Shown one piece after another: positions 1 through 7,809 of a stretch of 64,000 nucleotides of DNA (position 1 is the stretch's first letter; the number at the start of each line of letters is the position of its first letter). Under the pieces are notes generated by a model. The model had not been told where the DNA came from, searched no databases, and was given only the letters and a program-made list of their open reading frames with translations. Source of the DNA: an uncultured Phascolarctobacterium sp. (GTDB lineage Bacteria > Bacillota > Negativicutes > Acidaminococcales > Acidaminococcaceae); assembly GCA_900552005.1 (NCBI GenBank), contig URXU01000009.1, positions 7,317-71,316 on the forward strand, given 5' to 3'. The position numbers and the translations under genes were made by a program.

Positions 1-675
1 CAAATCCCGTACTTCTTCCGGATAATCCTCTTTGGTACCATTAGTATTGACACCGGTACCGATAACCACATAATTAATATGTCCGAATTCAGCATTCATT
101 TCAGTCAAAATGCCCACCAGCTTACGTCCGTTCAGCAGTACATCGTTGGGCCATTTAATAGCGGCCTTAACGCCTTGTAATTTATTAATAGCCTTGACTA
201 CCGATACGGCGGCCAGCAAAGTGCATTTAGATGCTTCCTGCGGCAAAAATGGCGGTTTCAGCACTACAGAGAACCAGATACCTTTCGCATAAGGAGAAAT
301 CCATCCGCGGGACAGTCTTCCCTTGCCGGAGCACTGTTCCTCGGCAACTACCAGCAGCCCATTTTCACAGCCCTTATTGGCAATGGCCTTTGCCACATTA
401 TTAGTTGAATCAACGCTGTCCTGATAACAGATACTGTGTCCCAGCCATTTTGTCTGCAAATGAGAAGTAATTTCCTGCGGGAAAAGCCGGTCAGGAGCTT
501 CTCGTAAAATATAACCTTTTTTAGGTACGGATTCTATTTCATAACCTTCATTTTTCAAAGTCTGAATATGTTTCCAGACGGCAGTACGGGAAACTTCCAA
601 TTTACGGGAAATTTCTTCTCCTGAAACCGGTTGCTGCCCACTGGCACGTAATAATTCCAAAATACGTCTGCGCAT
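1..675 (-). CDS. birA: Biotin--protein ligase / biotin repressor BirA, 3' end cut by the window
   Basis: Attaches biotin to carboxylase carrier domains and, in its two-domain form, represses biotin genes when loaded with biotinyl-AMP. The 225 visible codons show an N-terminal winged helix (about residues 15-45, with RKLEVSRTAVWKHI) and then the ligase domain. The ligase part has the adenylate-binding loop GKGRLSRGW (about 117-125), KWPNDV (174-179) and the catalytic-lysine region NGRKLVGIL (182-190). I chose the ATG at 673-675 because GGAGGG lies about 6 nt upstream; an in-frame ATG at 688-690 overlaps that ribosome site. The gene follows ftsH behind a terminator, so it should have its own promoter. 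Between them lies GGTTAACC followed by GGTGATAACC (minus strand), which could be an autoregulatory site. The C-terminus is outside the window. Confidence 0.93.
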   Translation of the reverse strand, partial: MRRRILELLRASGQQPVSGEEISRKLEVSRTAVWKHIQTLKNEGYEIESVPKKGYILREAPDRLFPQEITSHLQTKWLGHSICYQDSVDSTNNVAKAIANKGCENGLLVVAEEQCSGKGRLSRGWISPYAKGIWFSVVLKPPFLPQEASKCTLLAAVSVVKAINKLQGVKAAIKWPNDVLLNGRKLVGILTEMNAEFGHINYVVIGTGVNTNGTKEDYPEEVRDL

Positions 676-740
676 AGCTTTTCCCTCCATTTATCATAAG
701 CAAAGGTTATCACCAGGTTAACCAAAAGTCAAGCAAAAAC

Positions 741-766
741 AAACGCACCCCAGCTGAGGTGCGTTT
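741..766 (-). terminator. Intrinsic terminator after ftsH
   Basis: A perfect 9-bp stem (arms 741-749 and 758-766, loop 8 nt) follows the ftsH stop codon. Read on the minus strand it runs into a T-rich stretch (GTTTTTGC). It separates ftsH from birA. Confidence 0.85.
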
Positions 767-770
767 AGAT

Positions 771-2693
771 CTATTTGCTTTCGTTATTTTCAGTAAGCGC
801 CGGCTTTGATTCATCTGCGGGCTGCTCCGCAGCAGCTTCCTGCGGCACTGCTTCCTTTGACGGCTCTTCAATACCCAGTTCCGTTTTTTCTTCTGCGGAC
901 AGGATATGACCATATTTCAGCAGTTCCTGAATTTCCTCTGCCTCCAGAGTTTCTTTTTCAATTAAAGCCTGAGCAATAATGTGCAGCTTATCGATATTTT
1001 CCGACAGCAGCTTTTCCGTTGCCGCATACGCATCTTCAATAAAAGAACGTACTTCCTTATCTATTTCAGCAGCAACTTCTTCACTGTAATCTTTTTCACG
1101 GGCAATATCACGGCCTAAAAATACCTGATCCTGACGGTGACCGAAAGTTACCGGTCCAATATTTTCACTCATGCCGTATTCACAGATCATCTGACGGGCC
1201 AATGTTGTTGCGCGCTGTAAATCGTTGCTGGCGCCGCTGGAAATTTCTTTAAGCACCAGTGCTTCCGCTACGCGTCCGCCCAAAAGAACCTTCAGTTCGT
1301 CCAGCATTTCACTGCGGGTAGCATAGTATCTGTCTTCCTTAGGCAGGCTCAAGGTATAACCGCCTGCACGTCCGCGCGGAATAATTGTTACCTTATGCAC
1401 GGGATCAGTATTATCCAGCAGCATGCCAACTACAGTATGCCCGCCTTCATGATAAGCAGTCAAGCGTTTTTCCTTATCGCTGATTACACGGCTTTTGCGT
1501 TCCGGTCCCATGATAACGCGCTCTGCGGCTTCTTCCATTTCCGGCATATTGATGACCTTCTTATTTTTTCTGGCAGTCATCAGCGCAGCTTCATTAACCA
1601 AATTGCTCAAATCAGCGCCGGTAAAGCCAGGCGTACGCTGAGCAATTACGTTAAGCTGAACATCCTGTCCAATGGGTTTGCCTTTTACATGCACCTTCAA
1701 AATTTCCTGACGGCCTTTAATATCAGGACGGTCTACCACAATTTGACGGTCAAAACGGCCAGGACGCAGCAAAGCCGGATCAAGAATATCCGGACGGTTA
1801 GTTGCGGCAATCATGATAATGCCTTCATTAGCGCCAAAACCATCCATCTCTACCAGCAGCTGATTCAAGGTCTGTTCACGTTCATCGTGGCCGCCGCCAA
1901 GACCTGCACCACGCTGACGGCCTACCGCATCAATTTCATCGATAAATACAATGCAGGGGGCGCTTTTCTTAGCCTGTTCAAATAAGTCACGCACACGGGA
2001 AGCACCTACGCCGACAAACATTTCCACAAAATCAGAACCGGAGATGCTGAAAAACGGCACGCCTGCTTCACCGGCCACAGCCTTAGCCAGCAATGTCTTG
2101 CCTGTACCGGGAGGTCCATACAGCAGGACACCTTTAGGTATTTTAGCTCCCAATTCATTGTACTTTTGCGGATGCTTCAGAAATTCCACAACTTCTTCCA
2201 ATTCCTGTTTGGCCTCATCGGCACCGGCTACATCCTTGAAGGTTACCTTAACCTTATCTTCATCATAACGGCGGGCACGGCTTTTGCCGAAATTCATTAC
2301 CCGACCGCCGCCGCCATTGCTTTGATTCATCAAAAGGAACCACAGCCCGACAATCAGCAGCATGGGCAATATAGAACTCAAAATACCGGTCCACCAAGGT
2401 GGCTGCGGCGGCAATTCCGCTTTGATTTCTACATTTTTGGCCTCCAGTTTGGGAATCAGCGTATCATCTTTAGGCACAACAGTAGAAAATTCCTTACCGT
2501 CTTTTAATTTACCACTGATAATATTATCAACAATTGTTACCTGCTTTACTTCTTCCTGCTGTACATGCTGCAAAAAGCTGGTATAGCTTATATCATCCTT
2601 CTTTTCTGTACCGCCGGAATAATAATCAAACATCCATATCATGACAATAATAATCAGCAGATAAAAAGTTACGTTCTTAAAAAATTTATTCAA
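771..2693 (-). CDS. ftsH: ATP-dependent zinc metalloprotease FtsH
   Basis: Membrane-anchored AAA+ protease that degrades misassembled membrane proteins and some cytoplasmic regulators. The 640-residue product has a membrane segment at about 8-24 and a short extracytoplasmic domain. A second membrane segment lies at about 102-121, and the AAA module has Walker A GPPGTGKT (193-200), Walker B IVFIDEIDA and the second region of homology near NRPDILDPALLRPGRFD. The M41 zinc motif HEGGH is at 415-419. The tail after about residue 600 is acidic and low-complexity. The start is TTG (2691-2693) with GGAGG 8 nt upstream. Its promoter lies in the gap to hpt. Position directly after tilS-hpt matches the classic Firmicute order. 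Confidence 0.97.
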   Translation of the reverse strand: MNKFFKNVTFYLLIIIVMIWMFDYYSGGTEKKDDISYTSFLQHVQQEEVKQVTIVDNIISGKLKDGKEFSTVVPKDDTLIPKLEAKNVEIKAELPPQPPWWTGILSSILPMLLIVGLWFLLMNQSNGGGGRVMNFGKSRARRYDEDKVKVTFKDVAGADEAKQELEEVVEFLKHPQKYNELGAKIPKGVLLYGPPGTGKTLLAKAVAGEAGVPFFSISGSDFVEMFVGVGASRVRDLFEQAKKSAPCIVFIDEIDAVGRQRGAGLGGGHDEREQTLNQLLVEMDGFGANEGIIMIAATNRPDILDPALLRPGRFDRQIVVDRPDIKGRQEILKVHVKGKPIGQDVQLNVIAQRTPGFTGADLSNLVNEAALMTARKNKKVINMPEMEEAAERVIMGPERKSRVISDKEKRLTAYHEGGHTVVGMLLDNTDPVHKVTIIPRGRAGGYTLSLPKEDRYYATRSEMLDELKVLLGGRVAEALVLKEISSGASNDLQRATTLARQMICEYGMSENIGPVTFGHRQDQVFLGRDIAREKDYSEEVAAEIDKEVRSFIEDAYAATEKLLSENIDKLHIIAQALIEKETLEAEEIQELLKYGHILSAEEKTELGIEEPSKEAVPQEAAAEQPADESKPALTENNESK

Positions 2694-2730
2694 GTACGTA
2701 TCCTCCTTCTACTAAAATTTATGCTATTTT

Positions 2731-2759
2731 ATTATAGTATACTCTACTTAATTAAACAA
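2731..2759 (-). promoter_or_regulatory. Probable sigma-A promoter of ftsH
   Basis: On the minus strand TTGTTT (2754-2759) and TATAAT (2731-2736) are separated by 17 bp, placing the start site near 2724 and giving a leader of about 30 nt before the ftsH TTG. The -35 is weak and the -10 perfect. Confidence 0.6.
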
Positions 2760-2762
2760 CTT

Positions 2763-3311
2763 TTATTTATCTGCACGGGCATAAACAGAAGATTTCAATA
2801 CACCGATATACGGCAGATTACGGTAATCCCCGGCATAATCCAGACCATAGCCGACAACAAATTCATCAGGAATATTAAAGCCTACGTAATCGGCTTGCAG
2901 ACCGTTAACTCTTCGTTCAGACTTATCACATAAAGCTACGGTCTTTAACGAAGCCGGCTTATGTACTTTAAGCATATTGGAAATAGCCGCAAAAGTTACA
3001 CCGCTGTCGATAATATCGTCAATCAGCAGAACATGCTTGCCGGTAATATTTTCGCTGATGTCCAGTCTCACCTTAACACTGCCGCTGGTAGAAGTGCCAT
3101 CACCATAGGAGGAGGCTACCATGAAATCAACCCGCAGCGGGATATCAATCGCTCTGGTTAAATCAGTAGCAAACCAGGCAGCACCTTTAAGCAGAATGAT
3201 AACAACCAAATCCTTGCCGGCATAATCTTCACTGATTTGCTTGCCCATTTCGCTGACGCGGTCATCTATCTGTTCCTTAGTCAGTAAAATCTGTTTAATA
3301 TCGTTATTCAT
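2763..3311 (-). CDS. hpt: Hypoxanthine phosphoribosyltransferase
   Basis: Salvages hypoxanthine (and usually guanine) to the nucleotide using PRPP. The 182-residue protein has the type I PRTase signature VLLIDDIIDSGVT in its middle, where the paired acidic residues contact the ribose of PRPP. It also has a DFMVASSYGDG loop before that and a C-terminal purine-binding VGYGLDY stretch. Length is normal for the family. Two adjacent ATGs are possible (3312-3314 and 3309-3311). The second is better spaced from AAAGGAG (7 nt against 4), so I used it. It overlaps the end of tilS, implying translational coupling. TilS-Hpt adjacency is conserved in Firmicutes. Confidence 0.95.
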   Translation of the reverse strand: MNNDIKQILLTKEQIDDRVSEMGKQISEDYAGKDLVVIILLKGAAWFATDLTRAIDIPLRVDFMVASSYGDGTSTSGSVKVRLDISENITGKHVLLIDDIIDSGVTFAAISNMLKVHKPASLKTVALCDKSERRVNGLQADYVGFNIPDEFVVGYGLDYAGDYRNLPYIGVLKSSVYARADK

Positions 3312-4698
3312 CATCGTTCTCCTTTGTCATTAATTCTAACTGCAGCCAATTTTTATAGCTTCCCTGCGGCCAAGCAGCATTGGCAACTCCAAAAATTCCC
3401 AGAATCTTATTGCCGCAGCAGGCCAGTAATTTGCTGTCACGCAGGTGGCGTGGAAGCTTGCGGTCAATAAAATAATCTTTTAGTTTCTTACTGCCGGTAC
3501 CTCCGTACGGATAAAATCTGTCACCGTCCTGCCTGCTGCGCAGCACCAAAGACTCTGCATCAAGCAAGTCCAGCGGATAAATTATCCTGTTATTCCGCAG
3601 CACTGGCTGTATGTTTGTCAGATGCACTTCAATTTTACCGAGCGCACAGTCTGCTGTAAAGCCGTCCCGCAAAAAAATGTTCAGCGGCTGCTGCATGAGC
3701 GTTTTCGCCGTCTGAACAGCTTGGGGCCCTATAAGCAGGCGCTCATATGCGTAATACGCCTGCAAATGCTGCGGCAGCTTAAGTATTGCGCCGCTGCGTT
3801 TATGCAGGCAAAGCTTATCCAAAGCTTCCGTATGCCGGTAACTGAGCTCAGTGCCGCCGGCAGCAAAATATACTTTTCTCAGCAGTCTTCTGCGTACAGA
3901 AGGAGCCAAAGCTTCCCATTTTTGGGTGTCAGCCGTCAATCCTTCAGCGGCTGCTGTTATACGTTTACCCCATTCCTGCTCAACAAGAGCTTCAAAAAAC
4001 TGCTCATCTTCCTGCAGGACGGCAGCCGTCTGCAGCAAAGCTTTTTTAACCGATGGATTAAAATTAGCCTGCAAATAAGGCAATAACTGCAAGCGTATTT
4101 TATTGCGCGTATAATAAACATCGTCATTGCTGCTGTCATGACAATAGGCCAGATTAGATTCTTGGCAATACTGAATTAATTCTTCCCTGCTCAGCTGCAG
4201 AAACGGCCGTATAATCCGGCCATGCTGCAGTTCCATACCGCTTAACCCGGCAGCACCAGCCCCGCGCAAAAGCTTTAGCAAAACAGTTTCTGCCTGGTCA
4301 TCACTGTGATGAGCCGTCAAAATATATTGGGCCCCCAAAAAATCTGCTTCTTCCTGCAGCGCCTGATAGCGAAGACTACGGGCTGCATTCTCTACCGATA
4401 AACCATTTTTTTTACTATGCTTCAGTACATCTACATGCCGGCAGATAAAAGGCAGCTTATGCTCCTGGCAGAAAGTTTCTACTAATGCCGCATCTCTCAT
4501 GGCCTCCTGCCCTCGCAGTCCGTGCTCTACATGAACAACGAACACTGAACAGTAAGCCTGCTTCTGCAAAGCATATAATCCGCCGGCCAAAGCCATGGAA
4601 TCGGCGCCGCCGCTGACAGCAGCAAGCGCTGTACTCCCCTTTGGCAATGCGTTTTTTAATGCCTGTTCAATTTTTCTTTTAATCAGTTGCCCCTGCAT
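3304..4698 (-). CDS. tilS: tRNA(Ile)-lysidine synthetase TilS
   Basis: Uses ATP and lysine to convert cytidine 34 of tRNA-Ile(CAU) to lysidine, so that the tRNA reads AUA and is charged with isoleucine. The 464-residue product has the PP-loop SGGADSMA near residue 30 and the conserved HVEHGLRG, AHHSDDQAETVL and NDDVYYTRNKIR blocks. A C-terminal TilS substrate-binding domain contains GDRFYPYGGTGSKKLKDYFID. AGGAG lies 6-7 nt before the ATG. It is upstream of and slightly overlaps hpt, and follows the terminator of yabR, so an internal promoter is expected but none is obvious. Confidence 0.96.
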   Translation of the reverse strand: MQGQLIKRKIEQALKNALPKGSTALAAVSGGADSMALAGGLYALQKQAYCSVFVVHVEHGLRGQEAMRDAALVETFCQEHKLPFICRHVDVLKHSKKNGLSVENAARSLRYQALQEEADFLGAQYILTAHHSDDQAETVLLKLLRGAGAAGLSGMELQHGRIIRPFLQLSREELIQYCQESNLAYCHDSSNDDVYYTRNKIRLQLLPYLQANFNPSVKKALLQTAAVLQEDEQFFEALVEQEWGKRITAAAEGLTADTQKWEALAPSVRRRLLRKVYFAAGGTELSYRHTEALDKLCLHKRSGAILKLPQHLQAYYAYERLLIGPQAVQTAKTLMQQPLNIFLRDGFTADCALGKIEVHLTNIQPVLRNNRIIYPLDLLDAESLVLRSRQDGDRFYPYGGTGSKKLKDYFIDRKLPRHLRDSKLLACCGNKILGIFGVANAAWPQGSYKNWLQLELMTKENDDE

Positions 4699-4721
4699 AG
4701 GCCTCTCCTATGTAAAATAAA

Positions 4722-4742
4722 GGGCACCCCATCAGAGTGCCC
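4722..4742 (-). terminator. Intrinsic terminator after yabR
   Basis: Stem GGGCAC/GTGCCC (4722-4727 with 4737-4742) directly after the yabR stop, followed on the minus strand by TTTATTTT. Confidence 0.75.
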
Positions 4743-4753
4743 CTCTTTACCAA

Positions 4754-5203
4754 TTATCTTTCACGTCTTGCACCGCGGCCGCCACGTTTTGATTCTGTAT
4801 TACGTTTTAAGTCGAGCATACGGTCATCACTATCTTTTAAAAATTTAGATAATTTATCTTCAAAAGAAAGAGTCGGTACAGGTCTTGCATTCTGCTGACG
4901 CATACCTCCGCGTCGTTCCCTATTATCCATCTGCGGACGCTGCGGTTTAGGCTGCGGAGCAGCCGGAGGCGGAGTCAGCTGTTTAATGGACAAACCGATT
5001 TTACCGCGTTCATCAATAGATAAAACCTTAACTTTGACTTTGTCGTGTTCCTTCAAAAAATCATGTACATCTTTAACATATACATTAGATACTTCAGAAA
5101 TATGGATAAGTCCTACTTTGCCTTCCGGTAATTGCACAAACGCGCCAAAATTGGTGATGCCGGTGACTTCACCTTCTAATATTGCACCTACTTCAAGTGA
5201 CAT
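4754..5203 (-). CDS. yabR: S1-domain RNA-binding protein, YabR-like
   Basis: A 149-residue protein with a single N-terminal S1 OB-fold (about residues 3-75). It shows the typical GxILEGEVTGITNFGAFV opening, the GLIHISEVS strand-turn and KVLSIDERGKIGLSIK end. The rest is a Pro/Gln-rich linker and a basic Arg/Gly-rich tail (RGGRGARRER), both common in RNA-binding proteins. Position between divIC and tilS is that of Bacillus yabR, whose role is not firmly defined; binding to RNA or the ribosome is inferred from the domain. In sporeformers spoIIE lies between yabR and tilS; here it is missing. The ribosome site GGGGG is about 12 nt from the ATG, rather far. Confidence 0.88.
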   Translation of the reverse strand: MSLEVGAILEGEVTGITNFGAFVQLPEGKVGLIHISEVSNVYVKDVHDFLKEHDKVKVKVLSIDERGKIGLSIKQLTPPPAAPQPKPQRPQMDNRERRGGMRQQNARPVPTLSFEDKLSKFLKDSDDRMLDLKRNTESKRGGRGARRER

Positions 5204-5243
5204 TGAGAAAAAAATCCCCCTTAAAAAATCTTTATACTTTGTT

Positions 5244-5273
5244 ATTATACTCTTACGAAAAACATAGTGTCAA
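5244..5273 (-). promoter_or_regulatory. Strong sigma-A promoter of yabR
   Basis: Minus strand: consensus TTGACA (5268-5273), 18-bp spacer, consensus TATAAT (5244-5249). The predicted start near 5237 leaves a 33-nt leader before the yabR ATG. Confidence 0.85.
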
Positions 5274-5342
5274 CATAATGTTCAAAATAGAGGCAGGATA
5301 TTTTTAAAGAACTAATTAAATATTTTCCCATCCCGGCAGCAA

Positions 5343-5373
5343 AAAAACAGCTTGCATTGCTCAAGCTGTTTTT
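5343..5373 (-). terminator. Intrinsic terminator after divIC
   Basis: A 12-bp inverted repeat (5343-5354 with 5362-5373, core ACAGCTTG/CAAGCTGT) lies just after the divIC stop. The T-run is on the minus-strand transcript. Confidence 0.88.
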
Positions 5374-5377
5374 CTCA

Positions 5378-5701
5378 TTATTTCTCACTTTTCTGCTGCT
5401 CTTTTTCTTTATCGTTATCCACAATAAAAACAGGTATTTCGTTTTTCTTAACCATATTGTATTCTTCCCGGGCCAGCTTTTCTATATAGGCCGGATCGTA
5501 CAGATGCTGTTTTTCCTGCTCCAGTGCGGAATTTTCTTTTTTCATTTGCTCCAGCCGCTGCTGAGTAGCTTCTTTTTCCTGATTAATCTGATAGATCTGA
5601 TATTCCTGACGAGCAAGGATGCCTATACAGATAACGGTAACCAGTATAAAAACAAACTTAAATACACGGTTTTTACTTTTACGACGTCTTCGCCTCTGCA
5701 T
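5378..5701 (-). CDS. divIC: Septum formation initiator DivIC/FtsB family protein
   Basis: Small bitopic division protein that works with FtsL and DivIB/FtsQ in the divisome. The 107 residues start with a very basic cytoplasmic cap (QRRRRRRKSKNR). One membrane helix follows (about 15-32), then a coiled coil rich in Gln/Glu/Lys (about 36-75). The short conserved block DPAYIEKLAREEYNMV leads into an acidic tail. I placed the start at the ATG 5699-5701, next to the basic cap. In-frame GTG codons upstream (5711, 5731) are possible, with AAAGG between them. Position upstream of yabR is the classic Firmicute place. Confidence 0.9.
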   Translation of the reverse strand: MQRRRRRKSKNRVFKFVFILVTVICIGILARQEYQIYQINQEKEATQQRLEQMKKENSALEQEKQHLYDPAYIEKLAREEYNMVKKNEIPVFIVDNDKEKEQQKSEK

Positions 5702-5756
5702 CTTGCTCACACCTTTCGTTACCAGGAACACTGCGGTCTGTCTTACAGAACAAAAA

Positions 5757-5781
5757 ATGCCCAGCTAAAGAAGCCGGGCAT
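5757..5781 (-). terminator. Intrinsic terminator after hup
   Basis: A 10-bp stem with one G-U pair (5757-5766 with 5772-5781, 5-nt loop) follows the hup stop; the minus-strand transcript continues TTTTTTG. Confidence 0.88.
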
Positions 5782-5792
5782 ATATGAAAAAA

Positions 5793-6071
5793 TTATTTAC
5801 CTGCAACAACGTCTTTGAAAGCTTTGCCTGCTTTAAAAGCCGGAACTTTAGCTGCTTCAATAACAATTTCTTCACCAGTACGCGGATTTTTGCCCAGACG
5901 TTCTTTACGAACACGAGCTTCAAAAGTGCCGAAACCAATCAGTTGTACTTTGCCGTCAGCTGCAACTTCTTCTTTTACAGTGTCAAGGAAAGCATTAACA
6001 GTTTTTTCAACATCTTTTTTGGTCAGACCAGTTTTTTCTGCTACAGCAGTAATTAATTCGGTTTTGTTCAT
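5793..6071 (-). CDS. hup: DNA-binding protein HU
   Basis: Histone-like dimer that bends and compacts DNA. The 92 residues match the family from MNKTELITAVAEKTGL through the FGTFEARVRKERLGKNPRTG arm, which contains the conserved Pro that intercalates into DNA, to the C-terminal FKAGKAFKD helix. Two ATGs are adjacent (6072-6074 and 6069-6071) behind AAGGGGG. The second gives the usual family N-terminus. A longer frame upstream to 6158 has no ribosome site and is not family-like. It is a single-gene unit, with a promoter near 6193-6222 and its own terminator. It occupies the slot where sporeformers carry yabO-yabP-yabQ. Confidence 0.95.
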   Translation of the reverse strand: MNKTELITAVAEKTGLTKKDVEKTVNAFLDTVKEEVAADGKVQLIGFGTFEARVRKERLGKNPRTGEEIVIEAAKVPAFKAGKAFKDVVAGK

Positions 6072-6192
6072 CATGAAATCCCCCTTAATTATTAAATTAA
6101 GTAAATAATAATTAATATTTACATAACTTTGCTCATGTGCTGCTGAAGTGTATTCCACTTAGAATATTCTTCGTTCAAAGGATAAATCCTTT

Positions 6193-6222
6193 AATCTACC
6201 GTGTTATTGTAACAAATGTCAA
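6193..6222 (-). promoter_or_regulatory. Candidate promoter of hup
   Basis: Minus strand TTGACA (6217-6222), 18-bp spacer, TAGATT (6193-6198). The -35 is perfect and the -10 poorer. This implies an AT-rich leader of about 115 nt before the HU start. Confidence 0.5.
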
Positions 6223-6251
6223 AGAAAAAATCCAGTTAATTTTTTATTTTT

Positions 6252-7793
6252 CTACAATTCCTGCCGTTCCTGCTTTTTCGCTTCTTTCCAGAAAGCATCC
6301 AGTTTCTCAAGCGTAAAATCCTGCCAATTGCGTTTGCTTGCCTGCACCTGTTTTTCCACATAGGCAAAACGCTTGGCAAAACGATTATTTGTCCCATTGA
6401 GAGCAGTTTCCGGTTCAATTTTATTATGTCTTGCATAATTCACTATGGCAAAAAGCAAATCACCCAGTTCAGCTTCGGCAGCTTGATAGGCACCTGCTTG
6501 CAATGCTTCCTGCAGCTCGGCAATTTCCTCTTCTACTTTAGCCCAGACAGCAGCCTTATCCTGCCAGTCAAAACCAACTTTGGCCGCTTTACCTTGCAAT
6601 TTATAAGCCCGCAGCAAAGCTGGTAATCCCTGGGCAATACCGTCCAGTACATGCGTCCGCTCCGTTTTTTCCTGTTTTTTAATCTGGTCCCAATTTTGCA
6701 GTACTTCCGCGCTGTTTTCTACGGTAACATCACCAAAAACATGGGGATGACGGCGGATAAGCTTATCGGTTACTTCATCAATGACATCCTGTAAATCAAA
6801 GCGTCCTGCCTCTTCTGCCATCCGCGCATGGAAAACCACCTGCATCAGCACATCGCCCAGTTCTTCACGCATGCCGTCCGTATCGTCATTATCCACGGCT
6901 TCCAAAAATTCATATACTTCTTCAATCATATTGCCGCGGATGCTGGCATGGGTCTGTTCCCTGTCCCACGGGCAGCCGCCGGGCTCACGCAATACTTTCA
7001 TTACATCAACCAAAGGCTGAATATCCACATCATCATAATAGCTTTCACCAGCAATATCATCAGCCTCATACGTCAAATCAGCCGCTTGTTTAGAGATTTC
7101 AGACGCCGGCAAAACAGCTTTTTCCGTCAGCGGCGGTACAAAAATGCTGGTAAGATGATCAATATTTGCCTGACGGTCCAATTCATATAATTTAAGAGGA
7201 CGGCATTCTTCATCAGGCAGTCCCAAATTGCGCAGGAAATAAATTTCGTAATCGTCATCCAATGCATCCATTAACGCCAGTTTCAAATCAGAAGCTACTA
7301 ATCTGCTGTAAACCTGCGTTACCATTAAAGGATAATTTCCGGCATCGCCCAAGGCCTCAAAGTCCTGTGCGTCAATAATTCTCAGTCCGGCAATAGGATC
7401 TATTCCCAGCTCCACATAGGCCAGATCCAGAAAACTCATGGCCGGTTTAATAATTACTTCTATACCCTGTTGTCTGCCCTGCTCTCGCAGCAATACAACC
7501 GTACGTTCTGCCACCAGCGGACTGCCGGGAACAGCATAAACAACATCTCCTGCCGCCGCCTGTTCTAAAACGTAACTGGTAATTTTATTATACACTTCTT
7601 CAAAAGACTGACCCTGTTCATAAAAGTCATCGCAGGAAGTGAAATGTATTTGACGTTTTTCCAATTCCGCTACGGTTGGATGCACAGCTGTGCGCAAAAT
7701 AACTTTCGCATTGCCGGACAACAGTGTCATGGTTTCTAAAGACAAATTTCCGGCTGCTCCCGGCCCCAATCCTACTACTATTATTTTTCCCAT
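6252..7793 (-). CDS. mazG: Tetrapyrrole-methylase-like / MazG nucleoside triphosphate pyrophosphohydrolase fusion (YabN type)
   Basis: House-cleaning hydrolase that splits NTPs to NMP and pyrophosphate. The 513 residues combine two modules. An N-terminal SAM-dependent tetrapyrrole (corrin/porphyrin) methylase-like domain spans about 1-230, with IIVVGLGPGAAGNLS at the start and VYAVPGSPLVAERTV. Two MazG repeats follow from about residue 250, the first with GGCPWDREQTH and the metal-binding EEVYEFLEAV...EELGDVLMQVVFH. The second repeat has EEEIAELQEAL and EAELGDLLFAIVNYARH. This fusion is YabN of Bacillus; what the methylase-like half does there is not established. AGAGAGG stands 5 nt before the ATG. 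The gap to the upstream flippase gene is 16 nt, so they are co-transcribed. Confidence 0.93.
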   Translation of the reverse strand: MGKIIVVGLGPGAAGNLSLETMTLLSGNAKVILRTAVHPTVAELEKRQIHFTSCDDFYEQGQSFEEVYNKITSYVLEQAAAGDVVYAVPGSPLVAERTVVLLREQGRQQGIEVIIKPAMSFLDLAYVELGIDPIAGLRIIDAQDFEALGDAGNYPLMVTQVYSRLVASDLKLALMDALDDDYEIYFLRNLGLPDEECRPLKLYELDRQANIDHLTSIFVPPLTEKAVLPASEISKQAADLTYEADDIAGESYYDDVDIQPLVDVMKVLREPGGCPWDREQTHASIRGNMIEEVYEFLEAVDNDDTDGMREELGDVLMQVVFHARMAEEAGRFDLQDVIDEVTDKLIRRHPHVFGDVTVENSAEVLQNWDQIKKQEKTERTHVLDGIAQGLPALLRAYKLQGKAAKVGFDWQDKAAVWAKVEEEIAELQEALQAGAYQAAEAELGDLLFAIVNYARHNKIEPETALNGTNNRFAKRFAYVEKQVQASKRNWQDFTLEKLDAFWKEAKKQERQEL

Positions 7794-7809
7794 GCTATCC
7801 TCTCTTTCC

